NCBI RefSeq assembly: GCF_040719145.1
Contig: NZ_JBFDUZ010000002.1
Span: 186,001-250,000 of the forward strand
Source of the DNA: Paenibacillus sp. JQZ6Y-1
GTDB lineage: Bacteria; Bacillota; Bacilli; Paenibacillales; Paenibacillaceae
Length of the DNA: 64,000 nucleotides
Direction: 5' to 3'
A program made the position numbers and the translations under genes. The notes beneath the pieces are model-generated. The model ran no database searches and was not told the origin of the DNA. It worked only from the letters and a program-made list of their open reading frames with translations. Position 1 is the first letter of the stretch. Each line of letters opens with the position of its first letter. Below, piece after piece: positions 53,328 to 63,100 of the stretch.

Positions 53328-56300
53328 GTATGGTTTCTGACGCTCGCATTCAGCAGCAGCTGTATACACGCGAGAAAAGCGGAATTTTCCGCACGACGGA
53401 AGGCTATGACACGATTGCGCGTTCTCCCGGACTGGACCCGTCTTTGATCAAAAAGGCGATCCATCCGCTATGTTCCTATGATGCACCAGCAGAATTGCAG
53501 GCGAAAGGGGAAAAGGATGCGTCTTTGTATCCTTCTGCCCTACAGCTGGTGCGTTTGGAAAATCGCGATATTGTGCTTGGACAGAGCGTATACGTGCCGA
53601 CCGATTTCACAGGTCTGCGCAGTGCCTTTTTTACACATAACTATATGATTCCGTCCGCGCTGGGCGAGGATTGGGTACATCATTATGATCGTTGGCTGAA
53701 TACTGCCTTTGTAGAGCAGTATGATCTAGAGCAGGGTAGCGAATTACCGGAGCTGAACGAGCTGCCTATGCGTGCAGAAGGACAAATGAATATTGCTGGT
53801 GATGCTGTATCCAGTAGTGCTTCGGCAGCTGTATCGTCGCCAACGAATACGATTCAGCCGCGTGTATTGCTGGATCAGTTGCAGATCGACGATGGGATGT
53901 TTCGGCAATTGCTGGGTGCTGTGATGTCAGCTATTCATCGTCATCGTAAAGTATATATTTCGCTTAATGTGCCGATTGCTCAGCTGTCCGATTATGCGCG
54001 TCAGCTGACAAGTGTGATTATGCTGGCGCTTCCGTATGCGTTTCGGCGCAGGCTTGGTTTTACCACCTATGCCAAAGAACCAGAGAGCCGCAAGGGCATG
54101 CAATTGCTGTTTGTAGAGAGCGGTTCGATTCGAGCGGGCGACCGCAATATTGAGCGGGATTATATTTTCGATCTGAACAATGGACGGATTCAAGCGGCAC
54201 AGGCAGGGCGTGCTGGTCAGCTCTATATCGATTGGGTGTGCCAGCATCTGGATCAGCCGGAGCTACTGCGCGAATTGCAGCAGTTCGCCGATCAGGGGCA
54301 GGCTGGAATAGATTCGGCTGAGGAAGCATTGCCTGATCCGGCGCAATATGATGAATGGACACTGCTGTTCCGTGTGGAAAAAGGTGATCTGCAGCTATAT
54401 GCTGAGCAGCGCGCGTTAGTGCTGCAAACGCTGCTGCGTCATCTACGCCCCGCAGGAGCACTGGAAGCCGCTATGCGGTTAAATGATCTGTTCTTGGCGT
54501 GCTTTGACCGAGAATTTGATGCGGTGCGTGATGGTCATGTGCCGGATGTGGCGATTGCGGAAGTATTTGCTGAGTATTATGGAATTGATCCGCAGCACAC
54601 GGGACGAAAAATTTTGGAGTATTTTATCCGAGCGATTCGCAATGCGCTATCTGCCGGACAGGTGGCGGAAAGTCATGCTTTTTATGCGATGATGGAACGT
54701 CAGCCACCGCTGTATGAAGCATTTATCTCGGTTGTTGGCAGTCAGCCGGGATTGGCAACTGTACTGCTGACACCGCTGATTGATCGCAAATTCCAACAGG
54801 CACAATCGGTGGAGGAAGTGATCACGCTGGCGGCGGAGTGGGGCAGCAAATATCCACAGCTGCTAGAGATGGATGATTATTGTAACCGTGCAGGGCAATC
54901 GTTTATGGAAGCCCTGCGTCGTAGCCCCGATTTGTTGCTGGCAACCAGCAATGCGTTCAAGCAGCTAGAGCGACTAGAATCCGGTCAACAGCCAGATATG
55001 AATAGCAGTGCATGGGTGCAATCGGGTCTAGGCGAGGATATGCGTGCTTCGGCAGAGCGATTGCTGCTTAGTGAATTGGACTTAAAGGATCTTACCCGCA
55101 GTCGTCTGCTACAAGCAGATTTCCTGTCCTATCCACTGCCAAGCGATGAGCAGCCGGAACGTGCCGAACGCCGATTGAACGGTAAGAAGCGGGCGCTGCA
55201 ACTGCTGCATTTCTGGTTCTCCGGCACTGGCGATGAGACAAATGAAGATGTACTGCATGAGATGGACAATTTGCCGATTGCCGAAAAGGACATCGTGCAG
55301 CAGCTTGGTCGTGCTTGGATTGGTGAGGATATTCGTAACAGTCAATTTGACCGATTGCCTGCCGCTTTTGCCTACAGTGCCAAGCCTAATGATATCGATT
55401 ATGCAGCACTTGTGGAGGAAGTGCGCCGTCATTCGCCAGATGAGCAAAATATTTATCGTTTCTTCAACTGGTCGGAAGGACGCGCTGCTTTTATGATCGG
55501 CGAGGATGTGCTGGATCGTCCACGTGCATCGGCAAGTGAGCGTTCCGGCACTCGTAAGGGTAATGAACGAATAAAGGATCGTACCAAGGGTCCACGATTT
55601 GTACCGGCGTATGAAGCGGCGATTTTGGCTTACTTCCGTAAGTATGATCGCGAAGCATTCCGTCGCGGTACGCTGGCAAAAGACAATTTGCCTCAAAATA
55701 AGCCTGCTCTGACCGCTGTCTATACACGCGCACGGGATGAGCTAGCGACGCCATTCCAGAAATGGATGCGCCGTAATCGCAGTCGTTTGCCGCTGCTGAT
55801 GGGTGTATTTGTAGTCTTCATTGGACTGATTGTGGGATTATCTATCTATTTCACCCATATCTTCGGTAATTCGGACAATATGGCTACTGCACCGACAACA
55901 TCGGAGCAGCAAACACCTGCTATCAATCCGGATGATCTGCCCAATGTGCTAGTTACGCTATCTGGTGCAAATGGCGATACTAGCGAATCTGGAACCTCAA
56001 CTGATTCCACGACTGGTGATGAATCATCGTCAAGTGAAAATCAAGACGATTCTGCCGCAGGAACTGCCACCACTGGTCAAGCTGCTACAGAAGTGGACAG
56101 CAATATCGTTACTGCTGCTTCATCCAGCACGAGCAATGCGGGTGCAGCCAATAGCAGCTCTACCAGCGGGACAACATCTGGCAGCACTTCTTCGTCAGAA
56201 GATCAGAAGAATGCCGCATCCGAGCGCTTGGTATTCCATTTTAAAACAATGGAGCCTTGCACTGCCTTTCAACCGAAAAAGGCAACCCTGCATCTGAGCG

Positions 56301-56722
56301 GCAAGCAGGATGTGAATTATGAAAAGCTGGAAGTACAGGCTTCCTGCACTGCCACTACCGATGATTCCGATACAACTGATAGTGGAGCAATTGGACAGAG
56401 CAGCGGCACGGATACTTCTTCTACAGGCACAACAGGAGAAGCAGGTTCTACCTCGACTGATCAAGAACAATCGGTTGATCCGACCAGCTCATCGACCTCA
56501 TCGAAGGATAGCGCAACCAGCGAATCTAGCGAATCCGGTGCAGCGACATCTGAGGATACCGAAGCACCAGAATCACTGACATTGACAGCAGAGCAAATGA
56601 AGCAGGTTTATCCATACGAGGCTAGTATTGCGCTACCTACTGGTACAAATGTATCGCTGCTAGATGGCATTACCATTAACGGACAACAATATACGATTAC
56701 GACCATCACGACGACTTCCTAA
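53324..56722 (+). CDS. GAP1-like single-pass membrane protein
   Basis: 1132 aa. I place the start at TTG 53324, overlapping the GTPase stop, with AAGGGAGA nine bases upstream; ATG 53330 is also possible. The N-terminal section (QQQLYTREKSGIF; TEGYDTIARSPGLD) and the following 300 residues look like the N-terminal type-2 domain of GTPase-associated protein 1 (GAP1-N2), as recalled. Then come helical middle and C-terminal parts to about 820, one transmembrane helix at about 824-846 after the basic MRRNRSR (so the large N-terminal part is cytoplasmic), and a Ser/Thr/Asp-rich outer tail with a short structured piece (LVFHFKTMEPCTAF). The partner of the GTPase; may link it to the envelope. Confidence 0.8.
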   Translation: MSMVSDARIQQQLYTREKSGIFRTTEGYDTIARSPGLDPSLIKKAIHPLCSYDAPAELQAKGEKDASLYPSALQLVRLENRDIVLGQSVYVPTDFTGLRSAFFTHNYMIPSALGEDWVHHYDRWLNTAFVEQYDLEQGSELPELNELPMRAEGQMNIAGDAVSSSASAAVSSPTNTIQPRVLLDQLQIDDGMFRQLLGAVMSAIHRHRKVYISLNVPIAQLSDYARQLTSVIMLALPYAFRRRLGFTTYAKEPESRKGMQLLFVESGSIRAGDRNIERDYIFDLNNGRIQAAQAGRAGQLYIDWVCQHLDQPELLRELQQFADQGQAGIDSAEEALPDPAQYDEWTLLFRVEKGDLQLYAEQRALVLQTLLRHLRPAGALEAAMRLNDLFLACFDREFDAVRDGHVPDVAIAEVFAEYYGIDPQHTGRKILEYFIRAIRNALSAGQVAESHAFYAMMERQPPLYEAFISVVGSQPGLATVLLTPLIDRKFQQAQSVEEVITLAAEWGSKYPQLLEMDDYCNRAGQSFMEALRRSPDLLLATSNAFKQLERLESGQQPDMNSSAWVQSGLGEDMRASAERLLLSELDLKDLTRSRLLQADFLSYPLPSDEQPERAERRLNGKKRALQLLHFWFSGTGDETNEDVLHEMDNLPIAEKDIVQQLGRAWIGEDIRNSQFDRLPAAFAYSAKPNDIDYAALVEEVRRHSPDEQNIYRFFNWSEGRAAFMIGEDVLDRPRASASERSGTRKGNERIKDRTKGPRFVPAYEAAILAYFRKYDREAFRRGTLAKDNLPQNKPALTAVYTRARDELATPFQKWMRRNRSRLPLLMGVFVVFIGLIVGLSIYFTHIFGNSDNMATAPTTSEQQTPAINPDDLPNVLVTLSGANGDTSESGTSTDSTTGDESSSSENQDDSAAGTATTGQAATEVDSNIVTAASSSTSNAGAANSSSTSGTTSGSTSSSEDQKNAASERLVFHFKTMEPCTAFQPKKATLHLSGKQDVNYEKLEVQASCTATTDDSDTTDSGAIGQSSGTDTSSTGTTGEAGSTSTDQEQSVDPTSSSTSSKDSATSESSESGAATSEDTEAPESLTLTAEQMKQVYPYEASIALPTGTNVSLLDGITINGQQYTITTITTTS

Positions 56723-56778
56723 TCGTGATTTATGTATACAACCATGCGTTTGTCCATTTGCGATAGGACAGCAGGCAG

Positions 56779-56819
56779 ACCCGCTTTTTCATGCAGTTCC
56801 GTGCAGAAAGCGGGTTTTT
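56779..56819 (+). terminator. Intrinsic terminator of the GTPase operon
   Basis: ACCCGCTTT pairs with AAAGCGGGT around a 22-nt loop, followed by TTTTG. It separates the system genes from the ATP-grasp gene. Confidence 0.75.
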
Positions 56820-56894
56820 GTTTTAGGGAAATCAATGAACCGGATAGACGAAGACCATACGATCAATAGAACTGTGCTACCAAAGGAGCGCATC

Positions 56895-57953
56895 ATGAAG
56901 GAAACTGAACATCATCCCTATGTCATCGGAGTGCTAATTGGCTGGGAAATTGAGCCTGAATTGCTGCTCGCGTGCGCGCTCACAGCAGCAAGCTATCAAG
57001 CTGATTTGTTTTACTTTTATCCATCTGGTGTGGACGAGCAGCGTCAAATGATTCGCGGACGAATGCTGCGGGATGGCGAATGGGTCAAGGATGAGTTTCC
57101 TTACCCTGATGTCATTTATGATCGGATGCGTCGTCGTGGATTAAAAGGGTATGAGGATGTATATAGACAGTTAGAGCATATTCCGCTTACGCATACACTG
57201 CGCGGAAAATCGATTCGTAAGATTATGACCTATCGTTTGCTACAAAAGGATGAGCAGCTGCGCAAGTATTTGATTCCTTTTATGACGCTGCGCAGTGCAG
57301 ATACCGCCTTGGAATTCATGATTCGGCATCAACAAACCATTTTAAAATCCGATTCTGGTGCATCGGCACGGGGCATTTATACGGTAGAATACCGCGATGA
57401 TCGATTTGAAGTATCCGATCAGAAATATATTCACCGATTGACTCATGATCAAATGGTAGAGCTGATCGACTTCCTGATCCCGCAGCGCTATTGCTTGCAA
57501 AAGCTAGTACGTAGCGTGACGCCGCAGGGCTTTCCTTTTCATATACGTGTGCATATGAGCAAGGATGGCAAGGGGCGCTGGATCGTCGCTTTTTGTTCCC
57601 CCTCCATCTCCATGCAGCGAGAATTGAAAGTGACGAACAGTGAGCATGTATTTCGGGTTGTGCCGATGTGGAAAACATTTCTCAAGCATCATCTGAACGA
57701 AAAGCCAGGCGGAAACTTGGATCGCCGGATTGAGACATATGGCATCCAGCTGGCAGAGTATATGCAGCAACAGCTGGGTGATGGGTTTCACGAGATCGGA
57801 TTGGACATTGGATTGGATGAGCAAAACCGGATTTGTTTGTTTGAAGCAGGGATTGGGTTACCTTCGACCGTCTTTCATTATGTAGAGATGGTGCGTCCGG
57901 CGATTGCGTACAGCTTAATGCTGGCACGTCGTCATCGAGAACAGGAGCAATAA
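56895..57953 (+). CDS. YheC/YheD-type ATP-grasp protein
   Basis: 352 aa; ATG 56895 has AAAGGAG seven bases upstream, while the longer reading (to 56664) overlaps the previous gene. The order is like YheC/YheD proteins of Bacillales: DVIYDRMRRRG, IPLTHTLRGKSIRK (a NP..N.... DK region in others), TILKSDSGASARGIYTV (the ATP-binding glycine loop), FHIRVHMSKDGKGRW (catalytic Arg) and FHEIGLDIGLDEQNRICLFEAGIGLP. The last normally reads E-x-N-x-xP; here the Asn metal ligand is replaced by Gly, so activity may be altered. Family members are spore-coat associated, but this one's role is unproven. Confidence 0.78.
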   Translation: MKETEHHPYVIGVLIGWEIEPELLLACALTAASYQADLFYFYPSGVDEQRQMIRGRMLRDGEWVKDEFPYPDVIYDRMRRRGLKGYEDVYRQLEHIPLTHTLRGKSIRKIMTYRLLQKDEQLRKYLIPFMTLRSADTALEFMIRHQQTILKSDSGASARGIYTVEYRDDRFEVSDQKYIHRLTHDQMVELIDFLIPQRYCLQKLVRSVTPQGFPFHIRVHMSKDGKGRWIVAFCSPSISMQRELKVTNSEHVFRVVPMWKTFLKHHLNEKPGGNLDRRIETYGIQLAEYMQQQLGDGFHEIGLDIGLDEQNRICLFEAGIGLPSTVFHYVEMVRPAIAYSLMLARRHREQEQ

Positions 57954-57988
57954 CGTGTCCAACAGAACAGTCAAAAGGAGAGCTGATC

Positions 57989-59875
57989 ATGTCGAAACCT
58001 TCTCATGCAGAGCAGCCTGGATCCTGTGAAGTATTGATTGTGGGAGCGGGACCGACTGGATTGACGCTGGCGATTGAGCTGGCGCGCCGAGGCATCCATT
58101 GTCGCATTATTGATCAAGCGGATGAGCCTTCACGATACAGCAAAGCGCTAGGGGTGATGTCGCGTACGCTGGAGTTGCTAGAGCAAGCGGGTCTGGCGGA
58201 GGAATTCATCGCTCGTGGGCTTCCGATTGAACAAGTTAGCGTCTATAGCGGTAAAAAACAGCTGGCGGATATTCCTTTCGGTCAGCGCATCGCCAGCAAG
58301 TATCCGTATGCGCTGATGCTGCCGCAAAACGAAACGGAAGAGATTTTGCTGCAACGATTGGAACAGTTGGGCGTGACGGTAGAGCGAAGTACAACACTGA
58401 CTGAAATTCAGCATTACGACGAGAACGCCGAGCAGCGACAGCATTCATCAGCAGTAGCTTCGTCTGCAACGGCTGTATCAGACTCTGCCAGTGCTCAACC
58501 GACAAGCAGAGCAGTACTGCCGCATTTTGTGTCTGGCAGCAGAATACAGATGAACACAACCTCTGCCACAGGGCAAAATGGCAAGCAGACCCATTATCGA
58601 CTTACGGCAACGATTGTTAAACAGGCATCCTCCGCGCCACATACTTCCATCACCTCGCATATCCACGCAGGCTGGGTGGTCGGCTGTGACGGCGCGCATA
58701 GTACTGTGCGTCATCTGCTGCGTATGCCGTTCAAAGGGACAGCGATTACGCAGGATTTTGCGCTTGCTGATGTGATGGTATCCGGTAATATTGCGCATGA
58801 TCGGTTGCAGATTTATTTGCATCAAGGGCGGATTGCCGCCTTTTTCCCGATGAAAAGTGGTCGTCATCGCGTGATTGTCGCTTCGCCCGTTCATGCACAG
58901 CAGACGGCAACCGACACGGATGGTACTGGAAAGGCACGAGAGATTTCGCTGCAAGATGTCCAGCAGGTGCTGGATGAATGCACGGGTGGGCAATATACTG
59001 TGTCCGACCCGATCTGGATGACGCGCTTCTCAGTTAATCAGCGTAAGGTGGAGCATTATCGGGCTGGCGCGGTGCTATTGGCAGGCGATGCGGCGCATAT
59101 CCATTCTCCGGTCGGCGGTCAGGGGATGAACACAGGGATACAGGATGCGTATAACCTAGGCTGGAAGCTGGCACTCATTTGTCAGGGACGGGCGGACGAG
59201 ATGCTGCTGGACAGCTATGAAGAGGAACGTGAGCCCGTGGCGCGTTCGTTGCTGCGCTGGACTGGCGTGTTTACACGTTTGGCGATCAATCGGTTTCCAC
59301 TGTTGGCGATGGCGCGCGATACGGTAGCACCTTTGTTGTCGTCGCGCAGTACCGTACAGCGTCTAATGGCGCGTGCCATCTCGGAAACAGATATTCATTA
59401 CCGTCATAGCGAATTGGTGCTGCGCGGGGAAAACTGGCGGCATGGCATGGTTGCGCCCGGCGATCGTGCGCCAGATGCAGGGGCTGGGCTGGATTGGTGG
59501 GATAACCGCAAGCATCTGTTGCTTGTATTCCCTGAAGCATCGCCGCAGATGCCATCTCCAACCAATCCTGAGTTGTGGGATGAAGACGAGCGTACCCGCA
59601 TTCCACTCCTAATTCGGATTGGTGACAGCTGGCGGTCGGTGACGGAGATTGTAAATATTATGCCGGATCAGCCATTGATGCTGCCTCAGCCACAGCCCAA
59701 TCATTTTCATCAGGATGTAGGCTCTGTATTGCGCAAGCGGTATGGCATGGAGCAGGGCGGGTATGTGATGCTACGTCCAGACGGATATGTTGGCTTTGCT
59801 GGCAGTTTGAAAGATGAAATGGAATTAATTGGATGGGTATATCGACTCTTCCGTATTCCATCCTCAGTGAAATAA
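57989..59875 (+). CDS. FAD-dependent aromatic hydroxylase-like monooxygenase
   Basis: 628 aa; ATG 57989 with AAAAGGAGA upstream. Class A flavoprotein features: GxGxxG (VGAGPTGLTLAIELARRG), the DG motif (VVGCDGAHSTVRHLL) and the GD motif (LLAGDAAHIHSPVGGQGMNTGIQDAYNLGWKLA). An unusual Ser/Ala-rich insertion of about 60 residues (about 145-205) lies before the DG motif. The C-terminal thioredoxin-like domain (LLIRIGDSW..., GGYVMLRPDGYVGF) is present. Uses NAD(P)H and O2 to hydroxylate a phenolic or polyketide-type substrate, unknown. Its link to the surrounding GTPase locus is not apparent; the only hint is direction. Confidence 0.9.
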   Translation: MSKPSHAEQPGSCEVLIVGAGPTGLTLAIELARRGIHCRIIDQADEPSRYSKALGVMSRTLELLEQAGLAEEFIARGLPIEQVSVYSGKKQLADIPFGQRIASKYPYALMLPQNETEEILLQRLEQLGVTVERSTTLTEIQHYDENAEQRQHSSAVASSATAVSDSASAQPTSRAVLPHFVSGSRIQMNTTSATGQNGKQTHYRLTATIVKQASSAPHTSITSHIHAGWVVGCDGAHSTVRHLLRMPFKGTAITQDFALADVMVSGNIAHDRLQIYLHQGRIAAFFPMKSGRHRVIVASPVHAQQTATDTDGTGKAREISLQDVQQVLDECTGGQYTVSDPIWMTRFSVNQRKVEHYRAGAVLLAGDAAHIHSPVGGQGMNTGIQDAYNLGWKLALICQGRADEMLLDSYEEEREPVARSLLRWTGVFTRLAINRFPLLAMARDTVAPLLSSRSTVQRLMARAISETDIHYRHSELVLRGENWRHGMVAPGDRAPDAGAGLDWWDNRKHLLLVFPEASPQMPSPTNPELWDEDERTRIPLLIRIGDSWRSVTEIVNIMPDQPLMLPQPQPNHFHQDVGSVLRKRYGMEQGGYVMLRPDGYVGFAGSLKDEMELIGWVYRLFRIPSSVK

Positions 59876-59904
59876 AAAAATATCATCTTCGTCAGATACG
59901 CAGA

Positions 59905-59957
59905 ACGCTGCTGCCGTACTATTGTGAGACTTTCACGATAGAACAGGTGAGCAGCGT
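59905..59957 (+). terminator. Possible terminator after the monooxygenase gene
   Basis: ACGCTGCT pairs with AGCAGCGT, with GTGA/TCAC pairing inside the loop. Only a short ATTTGTT follows, so termination is uncertain. Nothing else is seen in 59876-60127. Confidence 0.35.
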
Positions 59958-60127
59958 ATTTGTTGAAATTCACGAAAATATGTTCGTTCCCTATACCAAT
60001 CGCCCAAAGGCATCATGTATAATTGGATATTATGTTGACCGACGGATGACCGGAAACGGTCGTATGTTCTATATTTACAACTAACTGCGCATAGATGATT
60101 ACGCACATAGAAAGGCCTGGTTCACCC

Positions 60128-63100
60128 ATGACGTTATCCTCTCCGATATCCTTTACAGACAAATCCTATATCGCCCTGCTAAGCTTCGAGGAAGACCGAG
60201 GCTTTTTCCTGCATATTTCCTATGGCAGTCTGGTAATGGAAATGGACAAAGCGCTGGATATTCAGCAGCTAGTGACTGGATACGCGCTGGAAGGCGACGA
60301 GCGCTGGCAGGTGAGCGCTTCGGGTCATACTGAATGTCTGCTCAGCACAGAAGAAGCAGGTAAGCTCTATTCGCGTTTGCTGCGTATGCTGCCGGGTACA
60401 CTAGAAATGGACGATGGTGTGCCAGTACAGGCGTACTGGGATAAGCATGCCGCCGCTGTGCTGGCGGGACATGGTGAGGCATCATCTGCGATCGTGTACG
60501 AAGCGCCGGAATGGCATGATACCTTTGCAGATGAGCTGGACAATGTACCGGATCTGCATCAGGATCATGGGGATGAGCAAGATGGAATACAGATCGAGCC
60601 GGGATGGCGGAATTCACCTTCATTTTCCAATGCAACACAATCTCGTGGAGAGACATCCCATTCTCAAGCTGCGAATACATCGCTGCGCAGCCAGCCTGCA
60701 CGCCAGATTCCGATGGATTGGCAGACGGTGGGCAGCAAGTCAGATCGTCAGTTGAACGAAGCGACACCAGCAGAATCGCTACCGGAAGCACCGTATATTC
60801 CGTATAACGACGAGTTTGTCGCTGACGTGCATCATGAGGTGAACTGGATTTTGGAAGGGAAAAGGGAGTCCAGACATGGCATCGGACAGGTGATGGCGGT
60901 GCCGATGATTCAGATTGGCGGTATTCGTTATCCGGCGGTGGAATTGTCACGGCGACTGCATGCGGCAGGGCGCTATATTGCACTGGATGACGGTGGACAG
61001 GTCGAGGTCGATCTGCTGCGCGAGATTGGACTTGGACCGATGGGACGGATGGCAGACGGTACGCCATTGGATCGCCATAGCAAGCTGACTCCGCAGGAGA
61101 TTATCCAGCGCGGCTCGGAACGTCTACGTGGGCCGTGGTCGACCATGCTGTTACCCGGTTTGGAGTTGCCGAATGATGATGGCGAGCGTAGTCTAACGGC
61201 GCACTTTGACTTTTTGTGCCATTGGGGATTGTCTGGCGGTATATTAGGCGGGGTGACACGTCATGCTGACGATCTGGGCGAGTTTCTATCGGAATGGGTA
61301 CGTCGTGAACCGGATTGTCGTATCGGTCTGATCGGGAAAAAGACACAGCTGACTGCCCTGCGCAAACAGTGGTTCGAGCTATTGGAGCCATATTGGCAGG
61401 ATGCGTCTGCACCAGTAGTCAAAAGCAAAAACATGGCAGCGGCCCGTCCGCTCATCGCTGTGCCAGTCAGCATGCTAACTCAGCGTGCCGCCGTACTACC
61501 GGGCGGCGTTGATATTGTGATGTATTTAGAACCGGACGAAATGACGGGCGATGTGACCAGCAAAATGTATCGTGCTCTGAACCGTATTCAGGCGCGTGTG
61601 CGGCTGTCGGTCTTTGCCGAGGGGCAATTGCTGGATGAGCCTCATATGCGTACCGCTCAGACGAGTCTGTTGAAGCTGTTTCATTCGGTCGTGCGCGAAT
61701 ATGCGATTGCTGATCCACAGCATCCATTGACCGCATTGCCGCCTGCTTTTGAAATGGAGCCGAAGCGAGCTGCTCAGCCCGGTCTGCCGCAGATTGCGCG
61801 CGCGGGTGGCTTTGCCGAAATTCAACTAGGCAACGAGGAAAAAGGGATGTCCATTCCGCAGCGGGCAGGGCATCATCAGGATGAATACAACCACTATAAT
61901 GAACATACAGTGGATAAATATAAGCAGGATGATCGCGGTCAGTGTAGAGAGACTGACCATGCGTACGAACAAGGGAACCATACCAATCCTATGCGGAACG
62001 ATCCAACTCATACGCCGAATGAGAAAGCGGATCGAGCAGAGCGAATGGAAGGGTTACTACAGGAGTTGTCCAGACAGGGCATTCATATCCAGCGTCCGCC
62101 AGCTTTTGCTACTTCTGAACAAGCGGAAATGGAAGAGCCAGCTGTACCTATGGAATACAACGAGCCGCATCTTCCATATGATGGCGCCGAGCTGGAACTG
62201 TCGCCAGAGCAACAGCGTCGTAGCAATCTGTATATCCCGCCAGTGCAGCAGCAACGCTCGCTGGATTGGGATGGAACAAGCAGTGACTGGACGAAGCCTT
62301 CCACAGGATCAAACAGTCAAGGATATATCAGCGACGAACGGCAGGAATCATCTGCTTCGACGCGTTCCGATTCTGCGACAGAGCAGAACATAGAAGAAAC
62401 AGGCTCTATTTTTGAAAATAGTCAGGCAGCACATTCTGAACATCCAACGTCCTCCCTTAACGACATATTATCTATAGAGGATCGCCAGCATATAGATGGA
62501 GCATCTGCATCGCTTCCATCGTCTGCACCGAGCATGCCGATCATACTGTCCAAAACGGAAGGACGCACATATGCCATTCCGCCAGCAGCAGACGCACCGC
62601 TGCCAGCGCGACCATTCTTGACGGAAGCAGACAGCGATCTCGCTGCAAATACAGACTGCCGTACGGATCGTGACCATGAGCTGAATCTGGAGTTGGAGCC
62701 GCTACATCTGGAAGGCATGTCGACGTCTGAGTCGCAACGACAGCCGTTCTCGGCAACCGATGATGTGCATGAACGCAGTCGTTCGTTGTCAGCGATTCAG
62801 AGCGCGGAATATATTTTCGCTTGCCGGGCGCATGATATGGTGGAGCGGGTGGAAGACGAAGCGGAATTTGTACCGTTTATGAGCTATTGGCCGACGTATG
62901 AGAGCATGACATGGCGGCAGAAGAAATGGTACTTTTACTGGCGGAACGAGGTGCGGAATGAGCGTTATCCCGCGACCGATTTGTCGTATATTTTCTTGCT
63001 CTGCTACGAGATTATTAACGGGGCGGGCTGGCAGGAGCCGCTGGATGGTCATCATGTGCTGATGAATCTGTGGCGCCAGTATCGCCGTCGTTTTCATAAA

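Noticed and set aside
56664-56894. N-terminal extension of the ATP-grasp protein
   Set aside because: It crosses the end of the GAP1-like gene and the terminator; ATG 56895 has AAAGGAG.
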